A stretch of DNA of 64,000 bases. Origin: Motacilla alba alba. Lineage: Eukaryota; Chordata; Aves; Passeriformes; Motacillidae. The stretch spans positions 47,941,652 to 48,005,651 of the forward strand of contig NC_052017.1 in NCBI RefSeq assembly GCF_015832195.1, read 5' to 3'. The notes beneath the pieces were generated by a model that saw only the letters and a program-made list of their open reading frames with translations, did not search any database and was not told where the DNA came from. The first letter of the stretch is position 1. Each line of letters opens with the position of its first letter. Below are positions 51,501-64,000 of this stretch, one piece after another. The translations under genes were made by a program, and so were the position numbers.

Positions 51501-54500
51501 AACACAAACTATAGCGTATGATATCACAGTTCCCCATTATTTTTTTCTACTATAAATGTCACAAAACTGACCAATACTAGTACAAAATAAATTCATTTGA
51601 AAGAGCAATGATAATTACATTTACCCCTAGATGATCTCAACTGATTGTGAATACAGCCCCAACAATAATACTTGCGTGTGCGAGTGTGTGCACATAAATA
51701 TTTTAATTTCTGTGCAATAGCTCCAGAATCCCTTAACACCATAGGTTACCATCCAGGTAAAAATTGTGTTTTCAAGGATTACCACTAGTGCCTGGGCTAC
51801 ACCAATGCTACAGCTATGCCAATGATCCCTGGTAGATTTGCCATGCTGGGAGAGGGTAGGAAGAAGTCAAACCTCTGAATAACCTCAGGAACTCCATTTT
51901 CCTTTACTCAAGGTGACAATAGACAATGAGCATTTTTCTGTATGAAACTTGTACACACTCAAGCAATTCCACTACACAAATTACCTGAAGCATTTGGCAC
52001 TTTTTTTGTGCATTATTTCTGCTTGGCATCCTAATCACAGTCAGACCCTCACCCTTATGCATCCACGGCATCTGAAGTATGCTGCTTCCCAGAGCACCAT
52101 TAGTCTTTCAGACAGGGCGAGTATCAGGCTTGTTTCATGAAAAGCTCTGAGGGAAACCAGCTGTCTCTCCATGAGGATTACTTCTCAGGTGGAAATATTG
52201 TCTATATCTATAAAGAAGCTGACCAAGGAAATGGATTTAATCTTGTGTAAGGCAGATTAGGAGTCACAAAAAGGAAATTAGCTGCTATTCAAAACCCCCA
52301 TATATAATCTTCTACATGGTACCCACATGATGCAAATGTGTGAATGTCCTTGCATCCTTCAGTTGTGAGAAGAGCAGCAATGCAATAAACTTGTTTTAAA
52401 ATCTCTACTCATTGGCACAGTGTAACCCAATCCTTTTATAGAGCAAGTCTTAAAATTTTCATTTAAGCCTTAAGAACATGGGAAAACACAGAAAGCAGCA
52501 CTTATACACTCTTTAAAAATAAATACAAAACAATTAGCTACTTACTGACGTAGCCAATCTGCTATTTACATAATTCTGGTTAGAATGATTGTGACAGAAT
52601 GTCTGGTAGCCCTACAACCTCTTTAAGACAAAATATTACATTCACTACCAATAAAGTTAGGACTTGTTTCTCCCTGTGTAATTAACGATAGGTCTTTGAT
52701 AGCAGTAGCTAATTTATAAGGAAATGAGGAAACATAACATTTTATAGCCTGAAAATGTTGCAAACGTGTCCTTTTCCAAAACAAATCATACAGTATTTCC
52801 CTGTACCCTGTGTCTGCAGGTACAGCAAGAAGAGTGTGAAGTCAACATCTCCGGCATTTCATGGGAGAATGCCAGAGAATGTCAGAGACCAAGGTAGGAG
52901 TCTCTTCCCTCACCTACTAAATGCACTACACACTGCTACTTTTCAGGCTAACATCATAGTGTTTTGTGTCCCAGGTACTCACTGTGGTTATTAATCCCTA
53001 AAACTCTCACTTGAGTGGGAAAGAGGAAAGACAACCAAGCTGACTATGAAGAACTAGTTTTCATGTGCAGTTCTCTCCTCTCCTGTGTATCCATGGGACT
53101 CTCCCTCTGAATATGCCAGTCTGCTTTCATTACCAGCATTTTTCAAGAGCAAGAGAACAAATATTAAGAAATAAAAGGGTGGAAAACATGGTTTAACACG
53201 TCAGTTTTAGCTGTCTCTGGAGTATGAATGCTCTGTTGAAGTCCTAGAGAGAAACTCCTACTTATTTTAATGGAATGACAATTTTATTTAATGAACATAG
53301 GTGGTCTTTACAAGTTAAAGATCCTACTGATTCATTCACAGTGGGAAAGACCTCTACATATGCCCCTGCCTACACACACATTATTAGACATCAGAAAATC
53401 AAGTCTGAGGGTTCTGGAGGAGGTGGCAGGGAAACTGAAACTTGAAATATTGTTAATCAAATGGTGACAATGGGAAAAAGAAAATTACAGAGCATTGCAC
53501 TAATGAAGATAAATAATTCAAATGCACTCACAGTTAACAAATGCATTGTCTCCTGTTTTATTTCAACTAAACTGATTTTCAACAGTGCCAAACAAACTCA
53601 CATCCATAAAGTATACCTATAGAAGGATGATATGTTGCAATATTTAAAAGCAGCCCTGCTAAAAAAGGACAGAATGGTTACACCACGCCATCTACACTAA
53701 ACTGAAGACCTCAAAATTCAAGGTTGATTACTGTTACCAGTCTTTGACGTGTTGATGTCCCATATTAAAAAAAAAAACCCTAGTAACCTTTCTGGAGGCA
53801 TATTGACTCAGTATCTGAAGAAATCTTCCAAATATTGAGTGGGTTAATTTTTTGCTCAACAGAGAACCTTAAAAGATTCCCATTACTTAAATACCTCTCC
53901 CCAGAGCCTTTTTTCTTTTTTTTTTTTTTTTGTTGGACTTTTGACTTTCATTAAGTTTCAGAGCCACAAAGCCTCTTCCTGTCAAGACCACTCAGATTAA
54001 ATCATAGCACCAAGCAGTAAATGGTCCTTCAGTGAAAAGCCCTCTCAGGCTAGTCACAAGAATAAAGCAGGCTTGAAAACACTACATAGTGTTTGTAGGG
54101 TTTTTTTTAACAGTACTAGATGTAGATGAGGAAATTATAGCATTGGATTGTATGAGAATGCACTGTGGATTTCCTGCAGCATTCATTTGCTGTGTGACTG
54201 ACAGCTCCTGTATAGCTAGGGGGTGGCAGGAGAGGTGGGAAGTGAGGAAACCACAAATTAATGAGAGACTTGTGGCTGTGACAGGTAGCAGGAGAAGCCA
54301 TGAAGATAACTATCAGCCAGAGAATAGTGCTGCCTATACTAACAGCTATTTTACTATCAAATGAGACAGTAGTTATAAAACAGATGTTATAGAAAACTTG
54401 GAAGGTAGAAATCCAGACATGATGACAAGCATAAAAGACAGTTCCTCTGAAAAAGAGGGGGATTTTAATTAGTAACAAGAGGAAGGACAGATTAATTTAA

Positions 54501-55330
54501 TTTGTGAGTAGGTGGCAATAGCACAGAAGTGTGCTTAGGAAGTAGTTTGATTCAAGTGACAGAGACTTGAAAGATGTATGCCATATTTGACATGAATATG
54601 GGTGTATTAATTGGAAACAAATAGTAGCCTCTTCCTTCAATGTAACACTTCAACAAAAATAACCTGAAATATTGTATCAGAAGACATGAAAAGAGATAAT
54701 AGGTCAATCTTATACACTGTTTACAAAAAAACAAATACTACTTTGCTAGCCTGCCAGCAAACACAATTAAAAAGCAAAACCCATATAATAATCCATGAAT
54801 TTATTGGAAGCATGCACTGAAAACCTCTGTTGTTCTGCCTTCAAGGAAAGAAACATCAACAGTAAGACTTTTCAAAATAAGTATTAAGTAAGACAACTGT
54901 TTTAAGAATCAGAATCCACAAAAAAATGTTGCCTATTGTTGATTATTTGACTACAGAACCAATGATAAACCCCATGCAGCACAACTGGCATTCTCAGGGG
55001 CCACTAGGAAACATACTGGAAATTTCTATAGCTATCAGTTTTGTTATTAAAAATGAAATTTGCATTTAAACATACTGATTACATTTGTCATTCCTGCTCC
55101 TTTGCAGTAGCTTTGACCTGACCTGTTTCAAAGGAACACATTGATCCAGTGAATTTCATTTTCACAGAGATTTGTTTTTAAACAGTACATTTATCCCAAA
55201 TAATGTAACTCAAAATGAAAACTGAAAACCAATACCATCAACTGATTTGTTTATCTCACACTTCCAGTAAAAGAAGTGGTGTGGCTTAAAGATACAGTAC
55301 TAGATTATTTTGGTTTGGTGTCCACACTGG
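48565..55330. other. AT-rich single-copy DNA, no gene seen
   Basis: No exon or RNA gene recognised. The longest frame (120 codons, 54116-54478 minus) has no domain. A cluster of TAAT/ATTA cores lies at 49010-49036, and a T16 run at 53916-53931. No named repeats seen. Confidence 0.5.
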
Positions 55331-55334
55331 AGAA

Positions 55335-55560
55335 AACTGGGGAAATACGAAAAAGAGCAAAAGAGGATGGCAGAACTGCTGTTTTGCAGATTAAGAAGTT
55401 TAATCTATTCAGCTTATCAAAGTAAAGACTGAGAAGTAATTTGATCACTGTGTGCCAGTGCTTTCAAAGTGAAGACTGAGAAGTAATTTGATCACTGTGT
55501 GCCAGTGCTTTCACTTGGTGCAAATGTTTAATGGCAGGGGATTTGCTGACTGTGTTAATG
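55335..55560 (+). mobile_element. Old CR1-like LINE fragment with internal duplication
   Basis: Degenerate CR1 3'-region text: 'actggagaaaactggggaaa', 'ttcagcttatcaaagtaaag', then 'actgagaagtaatttgatca' followed by 'tgtttaatggcaggggattt', in the order found in CR1/L3 ORF2 C-terminal regions and 3' UTR. It is short and diverged, so both boundaries and family are approximate. It contains the 47-bp tandem duplication annotated separately. Confidence 0.55.
55419..55512. repeat. 47-bp tandem duplication, two copies, one mismatch
   Basis: Copy 1 is 55419-55465 and copy 2 is 55466-55512. They differ at a single base (position 6 of the unit, A in copy 1 and G in copy 2). Since the host sequence is an ancient CR1 remnant, the duplication is clearly much younger than the insertion. 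Confidence 0.92.
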
Positions 55561-58500
55561 ATAAGGTAAGAAAATTAAATTTGCTGTATGCTAGAGCTAA
55601 GTACATTGATGCTTGAAAGATGGTGCAGTCCCCCAGAAGCCAGGGTAATGAACATTTCAGTCAGGGAGGCAACATCACAGGTTTTAAGTTCAGCTACAGC
55701 GCAGCTGTGAAGTTTTCATATTTTGTCCCATTTCAGTTCAAGACTTAAAATATCCATTTGATTTCAGAAATTGCTCAAACCTATTTTAATTTTGAGCTGC
55801 AGTAATGCCACTGATCAAAGGCTACATGTTTGTAAATGGGACAGATATACCACCATAGCGGGAGAAAAGTTATTCTGCTTTAAAGGAAGAAAACATAACA
55901 GCACCAAGATTTTGTGGGAAACTAGGCTGAGAGTTTGAAGCAAGGAAACTTGCATCATCTCACTCATATTCTTGTGTCCACATTAAGACCATAATTCTAA
56001 TAAAACATTAAGCTTCTATGCTTTAAATTGACAACTCTAAGATTCAGGGGAAAAACTCCTTAAGGGAGAATGCTCAGCTTCTTGGAGAGCTGTGTGATCT
56101 TTCTTATTTTAGGCTCATTTATGCTTCCTTAGCATAGTTCGATCTCTGTCTGTCATCAATCCTTGTCATAGAGCTCAGCTGTCTTGAGAAATGAAGGATT
56201 TGCCAAAACAAAAATATTTGACTAAAAGAGGACCAGCTAAGGGAAAAAAAAAAAAAAAGTTAAAGAAGTACAGCCAAATTTGACAGTTTCCACATCTTCC
56301 AGTTTTTATGACTTCCTTCCCCTGTAACAACACAATATGCTCTCACAACACATGTGAACACTTACTATCTCCTTCCTTCCTGTGCCCATTGTGGGAGTTC
56401 AGACAGTTTCTCATGTATATCTGCTCTTACCCAGCTTAATAACAGCAGTAAGAGATCTGCTCTCAATCAGACATTTTCTTGCATTCATAAGTCACACAAG
56501 CTGGAGTTCAGTGTTGGTAGCTAGGATGATCAACAAAATCTTGGCTATTTTGGCTAGCTGAGATACTTTCTCCCTTGCAGCTGGGAAATAAGAACAGGTG
56601 ATCTCAAAATATCCTGAAAGTACACACTCTATTTCTTACTCTATGATACCCCTTTTGAGGGTGTGCCAGGATATGTCAAATTACCTGGTGAGTATTTACA
56701 AAATATAAATTAATTTGTCAGCATCTTTACTGGTGGGAGCAAGGACTGAAAATAGTTGTCTGGGAGAAAAGTAAGTCTTGTATTCTCTTTGCTGTTTGCT
56801 CTTATGTAATACTCATTGAGTTTGCAAGAAAATATGTATTCATCATCTCCTCAAATATTTTTTTACAGTTAACTGAACTAACTCTAATGAATAATGCTAA
56901 AACTGTGCATGTTCCACTACTCAGAATGATTTCAGGTGGGTTTTTTTTTAAAACTACCCTCATGCTGAGGACTGCTTCCCAAGTTAATGCCTCATTAACT
57001 CAAGGCATAAAAACCCCACACAACAGCAACAACAAATTCATGCTAAATACAAGATCCATAATTGCATAGATTTCGTACACTACATTTAACTGATCTGTGA
57101 GAAAATACAACCTTAAAATGTTTTCATGAACTATCCCTTCCCTTCAGCTATTCTTTATACACACATATTTTTGGTTAAATTCTTTTTGAAAGGATATGAA
57201 TGGACCAGACATTTGAAAGGTAGTTAGTTATCTGGGCTCAGGATAAACAAACAGAGGTCTAGCTATATTATGCAGGCAAAGCCTGAATAGTGCCAAGCTC
57301 CATACAAAAATACATCATTTGTCCCCGCCACAAACTGAATAAGAAGGCCTCCAGTAATGTTTGAAGACTGGTCTTTAGTTTAATGACACAGAAGCTTATA
57401 GGATATGAAAAGACTGCTTCTTATTTGGTTAGATGAGATGTGAACTACTCTTGTTGCATTTGTCAAGTGTTTGCAGTATTGTAGCCAGAATCAATTAACA
57501 GCAGAAAATAGATTTGGGAATGGTGCTGAACAGACACAATGGTGGGTGAGGCAGCCTGTGGGAAATATCAAGGGCTAGTTCATGCCTCTGCATTGACAGG
57601 CTGGGAGGAAAGACACATCCAAAGAAACAGAACATTTCCTAACTTCGTAACTTGGGATGACCACATGGAATTTGCAAAAAAGAGCAACCCATGTTTCCCA
57701 ATGGAAAACAAATTCATCAAACTGCTTGGCATTTTCTTCTTTCTATTCTGTCATACTTGCACATGAAGTAAACTAATAACTCCTTTCTTATCTCCTTGCT
57801 CAGCTCCCCAGGGAGAGGAGCCTAGCAAGGCTGATCTTTCCCAGCAGATGGAGAAATATGCCTACCTGGAACACTTCTTTTGGCCATATCCCAGATTCCA
57901 CAAACCTACATGCCTTTGCACTCCTGAGCCAAAGCACGCTCTGGGCAGGCACCAGTATTGTGCTAATTGCAGCATGACTTGGGATGGCAGCTACAAGGGG
58001 CGCAGCAATGCCAAGAGACATCTCCATGTCTGACAAGAACAATGAGCACCCTGCAGTAAAGCACAATGACAACAAGAAAAGGAAAATAAATCTGTGCTCG
58101 ACATTGCTGCTCTTTTGTTCATAGATCAGGTAAAGCCCACAGGGCCTTTGGAAGAAGGGGGAAAGATAACCTAAGAAATTATTTCAGGGTTTGTGCATCT
58201 GGTCCTAGGAATAACAGAGATGGCATAGGATAGCTATATGTTAACAGATTCTCTTACTTCTTAGGCTTTTCTGCTTCCAGGCAAACTGGAAATGACAGTC
58301 TCCCTTTATACTGCTCTGTTCCCATTTCCTGCCAAATCCAGGAAGTAGAGAAAATGATTTATTTCTTTGGAAATATCCAAGTAAACAAACAAAACCAACA
58401 AACACCCAAATTAACTGTTGATTCTGTTTCAGCTTTTTCTCCCAAGACAACCTTACAATTCTTTACAAAAAAATAAAACATATTTACTTCACTCGCTTTT

Positions 58501-61245
58501 TATATGTCTTGAGTGAAAATAAACAAACAAAAAGCATTCCAGGGACAGCAAAACCAAGGAAGTGACTATTCCAAGAGATTTCTGAGTGGATTTCCTCATG
58601 TTTGCTAACAGATGAATGCTGACTCTTTCTCCTCCAAAAGAATGTTAACAGGGTTTCTCTCCATCACCCAGCTGTCAATTTCTGTGCCATTTGCAGGAAT
58701 GTTATTGTTTTCAAGACCTTTGCCCCTCTGCCACTAGAATTGACCAGTGGTTCAAAAGTTAAATGCAACAATCTGACAGACATACAGAGAGGGAACAAAA
58801 GCCTCATTTCCTTAGGAAAATAAACAAAAAACACAGTTAATTTTTATTTAGACACTTGATGATAAATATAGGATCTTGTGTAAAAGAAGACTAGGAACAA
58901 AACAAATAAGGATTTAAAGAGTAATTCATGTTTAGCCTGGTAGCTGAAATGGACACACAACTGTGAGCCTTATAAATAATATCTTTCACCTCAAAACAAG
59001 AAGTTTGCACCTCTGAGAGCTGCTTACCCCATCCACACAAGCCAAGTATTGCTGGTTATTGATTCCATTAACCACAAATCCAGATTGTGAATAAAATGTC
59101 ACATTGATGTGATGACTACTGAGCTTTGAAAAAGAGGGTTTAGAGGGAGACTGCAATCATGATAATGCATGAACTGTAACAAGGACAATACACAACTATT
59201 GCCAGTGCTGAACTAAACTGCAAAATATGTCTCATGCTAGGAAATAGCTCCATCTCCTGTTCCACATACAGAAGTCCTCAAAATTCTAATTTAAACAAGT
59301 AAGAAAAACCCACTCCACAGCTGCTCTTTAAAAGCCTTCAAAAAGAAAATAAAATTGAAACTTATGTCTATAAACTAAATCCCTCTCATATATACATTTA
59401 AATGCCCCTTTTATCTTGCTGGGATGAAGCATTAGCAAAAAAATATTCAAGTAGCTGCTAAGAAAAAGATGTTTCTATTTGTCAAAGCATCTTAAGAAAT
59501 GATGTGTGGTGGCCTCAGCTCTCCCCTAAAAAGTCTCATGTGGTTGGAACATAAACCTGTCCTACATACTGTGCAGCAGGCTTTGTTCACAATTTTGGAA
59601 CGTGTTTTAAAGCTTTTTCTTCACAATGTGGCCAATCTTGTTTGCTTTTCCAGCCTCTCCAGTGACATAGTTATCCCACTGGATCCCACATGAGATGAAG
59701 TCAATAGGAGTGTTGCCATAAATCTTACTGCGAAGTTTTCTCTTGAGGTGAAGGAAAAAGAGTCGGGAAACTGGGGTTCAATACTTGCTCTCTTCCCAAA
59801 ATATATTTTTATACTAGCAAGAAGGGAAAGCTCTGCTCGCCGTCAAGCATCCTGTGCTATATCATTAACAAAACTGGCATAGGAGCCATGCAGGATAGAG
59901 TAACTTCATTCTTCTACCAATTCACCCGCCTAAGAGGACTTTTCCTGCCACTGAGAGCAGTGAGGAAATTCTCCTTCCACACATCCAGGAAGGCAGAAAG
60001 GAGTCTCTATCCACAGCTCCAGCAGGAAAGATAAAATTAGCATGTTTAGACAAGACTAATTGACAGTCTACTTCCAGGAGTGGGAAGGTGAGAATCAAAT
60101 CACATGCAGAATTCAAGAGAATGATAGCAAAGTGAGATTGTACCAAAGGAACAAAGGGACTCAAGTATATATTACAGAATGGTATGTCAACTGAGTTGGC
60201 TCAGAAGGATTCAGGTAAACACTTGCATACCTATTAAGAAATTTTAAAGCTTCACCCTTCCTTGAACAAGGCACTATTTTGCAGTGCTACAAATGCAAGT
60301 GGAGAAGGAAAACTCAATCTTTCCTATATCTCTGTGCTGTGGAGCCATCAAATTCATCATTCTTTGCAGTGCAGGAGTTTTCAAGGAATTGTGACCCTGT
60401 TCCTATTCAGTACAAACTCTGCACTCCTCTGGTGCCTGTAAGACATCTTCACTTCCTGAGCATTAGGTAAGAACCATGACCGTTTCAAATATTGACAAAG
60501 TAAATTTAAGTAGGCTTTTATTGAAGTCTATTAATAAAGAAATAGCTATTTTGTCTCTGTACCTCATCACTTATTTTTGTCTGCTTATTGAGAAAAAGTA
60601 AGAGTATATACAACTTCCTTTAAGTGTGTAGGACCAAGCATAGGCTTTCCTGCAGTTAGCACCTAACCACAGAGGAGCACATGCCCCAGCAGATACTTCC
60701 AAGATCACAGTGAAAGGTTTCACAGATGTTAAATAGCTCTTTTTGCTACTTATTTATTAACTACCTTTATCATTTGCCATTTACAGCCTCCTTGGATGTC
60801 TTTAAATCTGCGTTTAACCTATACTAGAATAACCTAGCATTCAAATAGAAGACAGCTGACTTATGAATGGGAGAAGTTGGCAGAGGCTGGCAGAAAGAAA
60901 AAGGGCCTTAAAGGCTTAATTTATTTGTCCATAAATTGCAATGGAGATGGAGGCATTCCAGCCATTCTATACCACTCCGTCAGCCTGCTGGCAGAGGCAA
61001 GAAAACTTATGCTGAGCACCTTAAATCTTTCAAGAGAGGCAGGTGGTGCACTGCTTGGACTTGAATACTGGCAACCCTGCTGGGAGTTCATACCCTCTTG
61101 AGGAACTCTGTCTCAAGGTACAGTCTGCTTTTTGGAGAAGAGATTGGCTTCTCATCTCCTCCAGGGAGTAATGCAGGCTGAAATCCTGCTTGCACCCTTA
61201 CAGCAGTCATACTGAAGTTCTGCATGTAGCATGGGATCATATGTG

Positions 61246-61266
61246 TATATATATATATATATATAT
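61246..61266. repeat. (TA)n microsatellite
   Basis: About ten TA dinucleotides, preceded by a short TG/TA transition. Likely length-polymorphic. Confidence 0.9.
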
Positions 61267-63775
61267 GGGATAAAACAGGTCTGTTCTGTACCTTTGTGTA
61301 AAGCTCAGTGTGGTTGGTGGTTGTCAATCTGTTATTTCACATCAGATGAGTTAGCAAGATAAAAATTCAACTCTGCAGAGCTAGGAGGTATGCAATTCTC
61401 ATATATCATACAATTCATTCAAACCTTGACCCTGAAAATAGTTTAGACTGCTTCACATCCTGAGAAGGTAAAACTCACTATTGTCTACTTTTAAATGCCC
61501 AGCACTCAGCATAAGGCTGGTGGATCTGTAGCCAGCACCAGTCAAGTATGTGCCCTCTAAAAATATATGAAAACTCAGCAGTTTTGATCATCCACCTGTA
61601 AAACTGCAGTATTGCTTGATTGTATTCCACTGCAGAACGTAACATTTCTCCTCACTTTCTTTGCACTGCAGGTATCAGTCCTGTCATCTAAGAGCTCCTC
61701 AGCAAGGAAATCAGAACAGTGCAACAGCAATTTATGAGTTGTTGCACCTTTTCCTGTAAGCTTGTGAAGGCAACACCTTGACAAGTGCTGCCTGCCTTAG
61801 CCTGTGCCATTCCAGATGTTACAGGGCTAGCAGGATATCTCCACAGTGGGAGCCAGTCTCAATCCAAATATCACTGCCCAAGGTCTTTGGGAGCAAAACA
61901 GTTTTAAGGGCTGGATTAAGAGTGGATTAAAGGAGAAAGAAATATTTGCAGCTCCTGACAGCTTCCTCTAAGAGCGCTATAATAAAACAAACAGTTGTAT
62001 GATAATTCCTTCAAACAAAAAGCATTGCAGCACATAAAGCAAAAGAATACATAAAATTAAAGCTGTTTAGAACAGCAGCTTGGCCTGTCTGGACTCCTTT
62101 CTGTTGAGGCATTTGTTTTCACATAATTTTGATGTCTCTTTTTGAAGACAGCAAGGCCAAACAAAGGCCAGTCAGGAATAAATCCAGGGAGAGTGGAAAG
62201 AAAAGGGCTGCAGTTGCATTGCTTGTTAATATTTCCCAGAGCAGCATACAGAGATGTATTGCAGGAGGAGGTCTATCTCCTGTGTGCTACAGCCTATGCC
62301 AAGGCAGAATAGGCAGATGTCAGGCTGACCATCATCACATTGAGCTCTAACTAGCTTTCTTCTAGCATCTCCAGAGCACTGTAGAGTCACGCTCTTGTCC
62401 AAGGGGCTCACCCCACCTCTCCCATGTTGACTGTACTGCAGTGTATTGTGCTGCTCCAAAAGGAATGCTGAGCTTTAGTCAGAGACACTAACGCAAGATT
62501 CAACAGCTAGAGCTATAATTCCTAGTTCACATGCTTCCTAGGAGATTTTGGGTAAATCACTTCATGCCTTTGGCTTTATCCTCTACTGTGATTATTTGCA
62601 TTTACTTTCTCTGCCCAAAAACTGGCCAAGCAGCAAGCATACCTGACCTCTGTGACTGCTGCTGCCTCACAGCACGCACTGCACCAAACTGGCCATGCAC
62701 AAAACTCCCCCAATGTGACAGTGTGCTCCTTATATCAATCCCCTAATCAATACCCCTGCTGATTAGCTATGCCTCTTCCTGAGTAGATCACTCAATTCCA
62801 GCAGGTGAAACCTTCACTATATAACAGTTATTCTCTTGCAGGTGAGATTTTGAAAGAAGAGCTATTAAGAGATGGTGTACGAAGCCAAGCAAGAGAAGAG
62901 ATCACTTTGAATGACAGATGGGAATACACAAGGGTATAGCCCTATCCCAAAAGTGTGGTGAAAATGTTCTCACCTATAGAAATAACAATTCTTGCAGCTT
63001 CAGGTTTTTAAATATGAAATACATATATTAGAAGTAGAGTTGGTTAAGTAGTTCAAATAGCTAAACTCTCCAGTGTACAAGGCTATCATTTTAGATAATG
63101 AGACATTTCTCCATTTTCCAAAAGGTTAAAGACAGACTCTATAAATTCTGCATCTAGCAGCCCAGGGAGGCTTCTCCTAATGGCCCCCACAGATATAATT
63201 TCATTGTCTGGAATGCATCAGGATCAGTTACTGCTGATGAAGTGCAAGGCTTTGTGTTCAGAATAAAAGTATGAGCAGGTAAGGCTTCATGACTTGAAAC
63301 TGCAAAACAGCTTTTCTGCAAATAAGCTGCAGGAGGGGAGAAGAAATTAACTCTCACTAACTACAATGACACCAGAAAATAACTGCTACAAAAAAAGTCA
63401 CTAAGAGAGGAATGTACAAGGTCATCTTCATACTCTGCATTGCATAAAAGTTGATATCTGCAAACCAGACTCCCTGGGCCAACCTGTGTTTCACAGAGCA
63501 GGTGGCAATGCTGCCCTTTAGGTACCAGCAAGCCAGAGGATGTGTCCCTCAGCCATCTGGAACTCTGACAGCATGCAGTCATGCTGGAAAAAAAATGCAC
63601 AAAGATTTGCATGACTGATTTTCTGCTCCATGCTCTGGCAAGGACAGCAGAGATGAGCAGCCTTGACCTGCTGACCACTTGTGACAAGAATTTACTTGGC
63701 AACAGAGACCCTCAGGTAGCCAGATGAAACCAGCCATCTGTCAGCTGTGACTCTGCAGCCAGCCACTGCATGAAA

Positions 63776-63870
63776 AGGTAAAAATCAAAAGGGAGGAGAA
63801 AAAAAAAAAAAAAGAAGAAAAAAACTCACAAAAGAAAAGAAGTCAAAGAAAGGACAGAGAAAGAATAGTA
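63776..63870. repeat. Purine-rich low-complexity tract
   Basis: About 95 bp made almost only of A and G on the + strand, including an A15 run near 63800-63814. It is a possible triplex-forming or mirror-type tract. Confidence 0.75.
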
Positions 63871-64000
63871 CTAGCTGTGCTGCAGATATTTATTTTTCCT
63901 TACAACAACAGAGGGCGGCAATCCTCCATGCTGTCCACAGTCCCGGCTTTCTTCAAGCCCAATGCAATACCCTGGAGGTGCTCAGCTCTCCCTTCAGCAA

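Larger units (their letters stand above)
55565..64000. other. AT-rich single-copy DNA, no gene seen
   Basis: No convincing exon or RNA gene to the right edge. Small frames (91 codons at 57800-58075 minus, 75 at 57539-57766, 113 at 63361-63702 minus) show no known domain. Simple sequences include an A/C tract at 58381-58412, a TA repeat at 61246-61266 and a purine-rich tract at 63776-63870. Confidence 0.5.

Noticed and set aside
54116..54478. 120-codon minus-strand frame with hydrophobic start
   Set aside because: No domain, conservation or gene context to support it.
57848..58033. 61-codon frame with several Cys and His residues, considered as a zinc finger
   Set aside because: The Cys/His spacing does not fit C2H2, RING or other zinc-finger patterns that I can name.
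1..64000. CRISPR arrays, tRNA or rRNA genes, bacterial operons and phage modules
   Set aside because: No regularly spaced repeats, cloverleaf-type sequences, ribosome-binding sites or coding density of a prokaryote were seen; the window is vertebrate-like.

Overview
The window looks like noncoding DNA from an amniote nuclear genome, most probably a bird. It is visibly AT-rich, CpG-poor and full of homopolymer runs, and none of its open frames is a convincing host gene. The only interspersed repeats I can name are CR1-type LINEs (chicken repeat 1 superfamily), in several age classes. Low repeat density with CR1 as the only LINE fits a bird macrochromosome; a crocodilian or turtle is a weaker alternative. 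No bacterial, plasmid or phage features are present.

Layout. Positions 1-1356 hold a fairly young CR1 on the + strand. It runs in from the left edge, carries a broken reverse-transcriptase reading frame and ends with the CR1 3' tail. From 1.36 to 12.4 kb is AT-rich single-copy sequence, interrupted at about 8.54-9.22 kb by a block richer in GC and CpG and dense in homeodomain-type motifs that looks like a conserved regulatory element. At 12.40-12.66 kb is a second, 3'-only CR1. From 12.7 to 36.6 kb is unannotatable single-copy DNA with simple repeats, including a 29-nt G run at 31.1 kb. At 36.60-37.32 kb lies an ancient + strand CR1/L3-like relic. At 38.85 kb there is a 52-nt T run. A promoter-like block (CCAAT plus TATA) lies at 40.57-41.10 kb, and an unusually long 233-codon open frame at 42.95-43.65 kb. 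At 48.19-48.56 kb is an ancient CR1 RT fragment on the minus strand, and at 55.34-55.56 kb another old CR1 fragment containing a near-perfect 47-bp tandem duplication. The rest, to 64 kb, is AT-rich single-copy DNA with short simple repeats.

There is no gene network to describe: the window is best read as an intergenic gene desert or the inside of a very large intron. I did not find a convincing undescribed biological system. The items most worth checking are the 8.5-9.2 kb candidate enhancer, the 233-codon frame, the G29 tract, and the promoter-like block at 40.75 kb.
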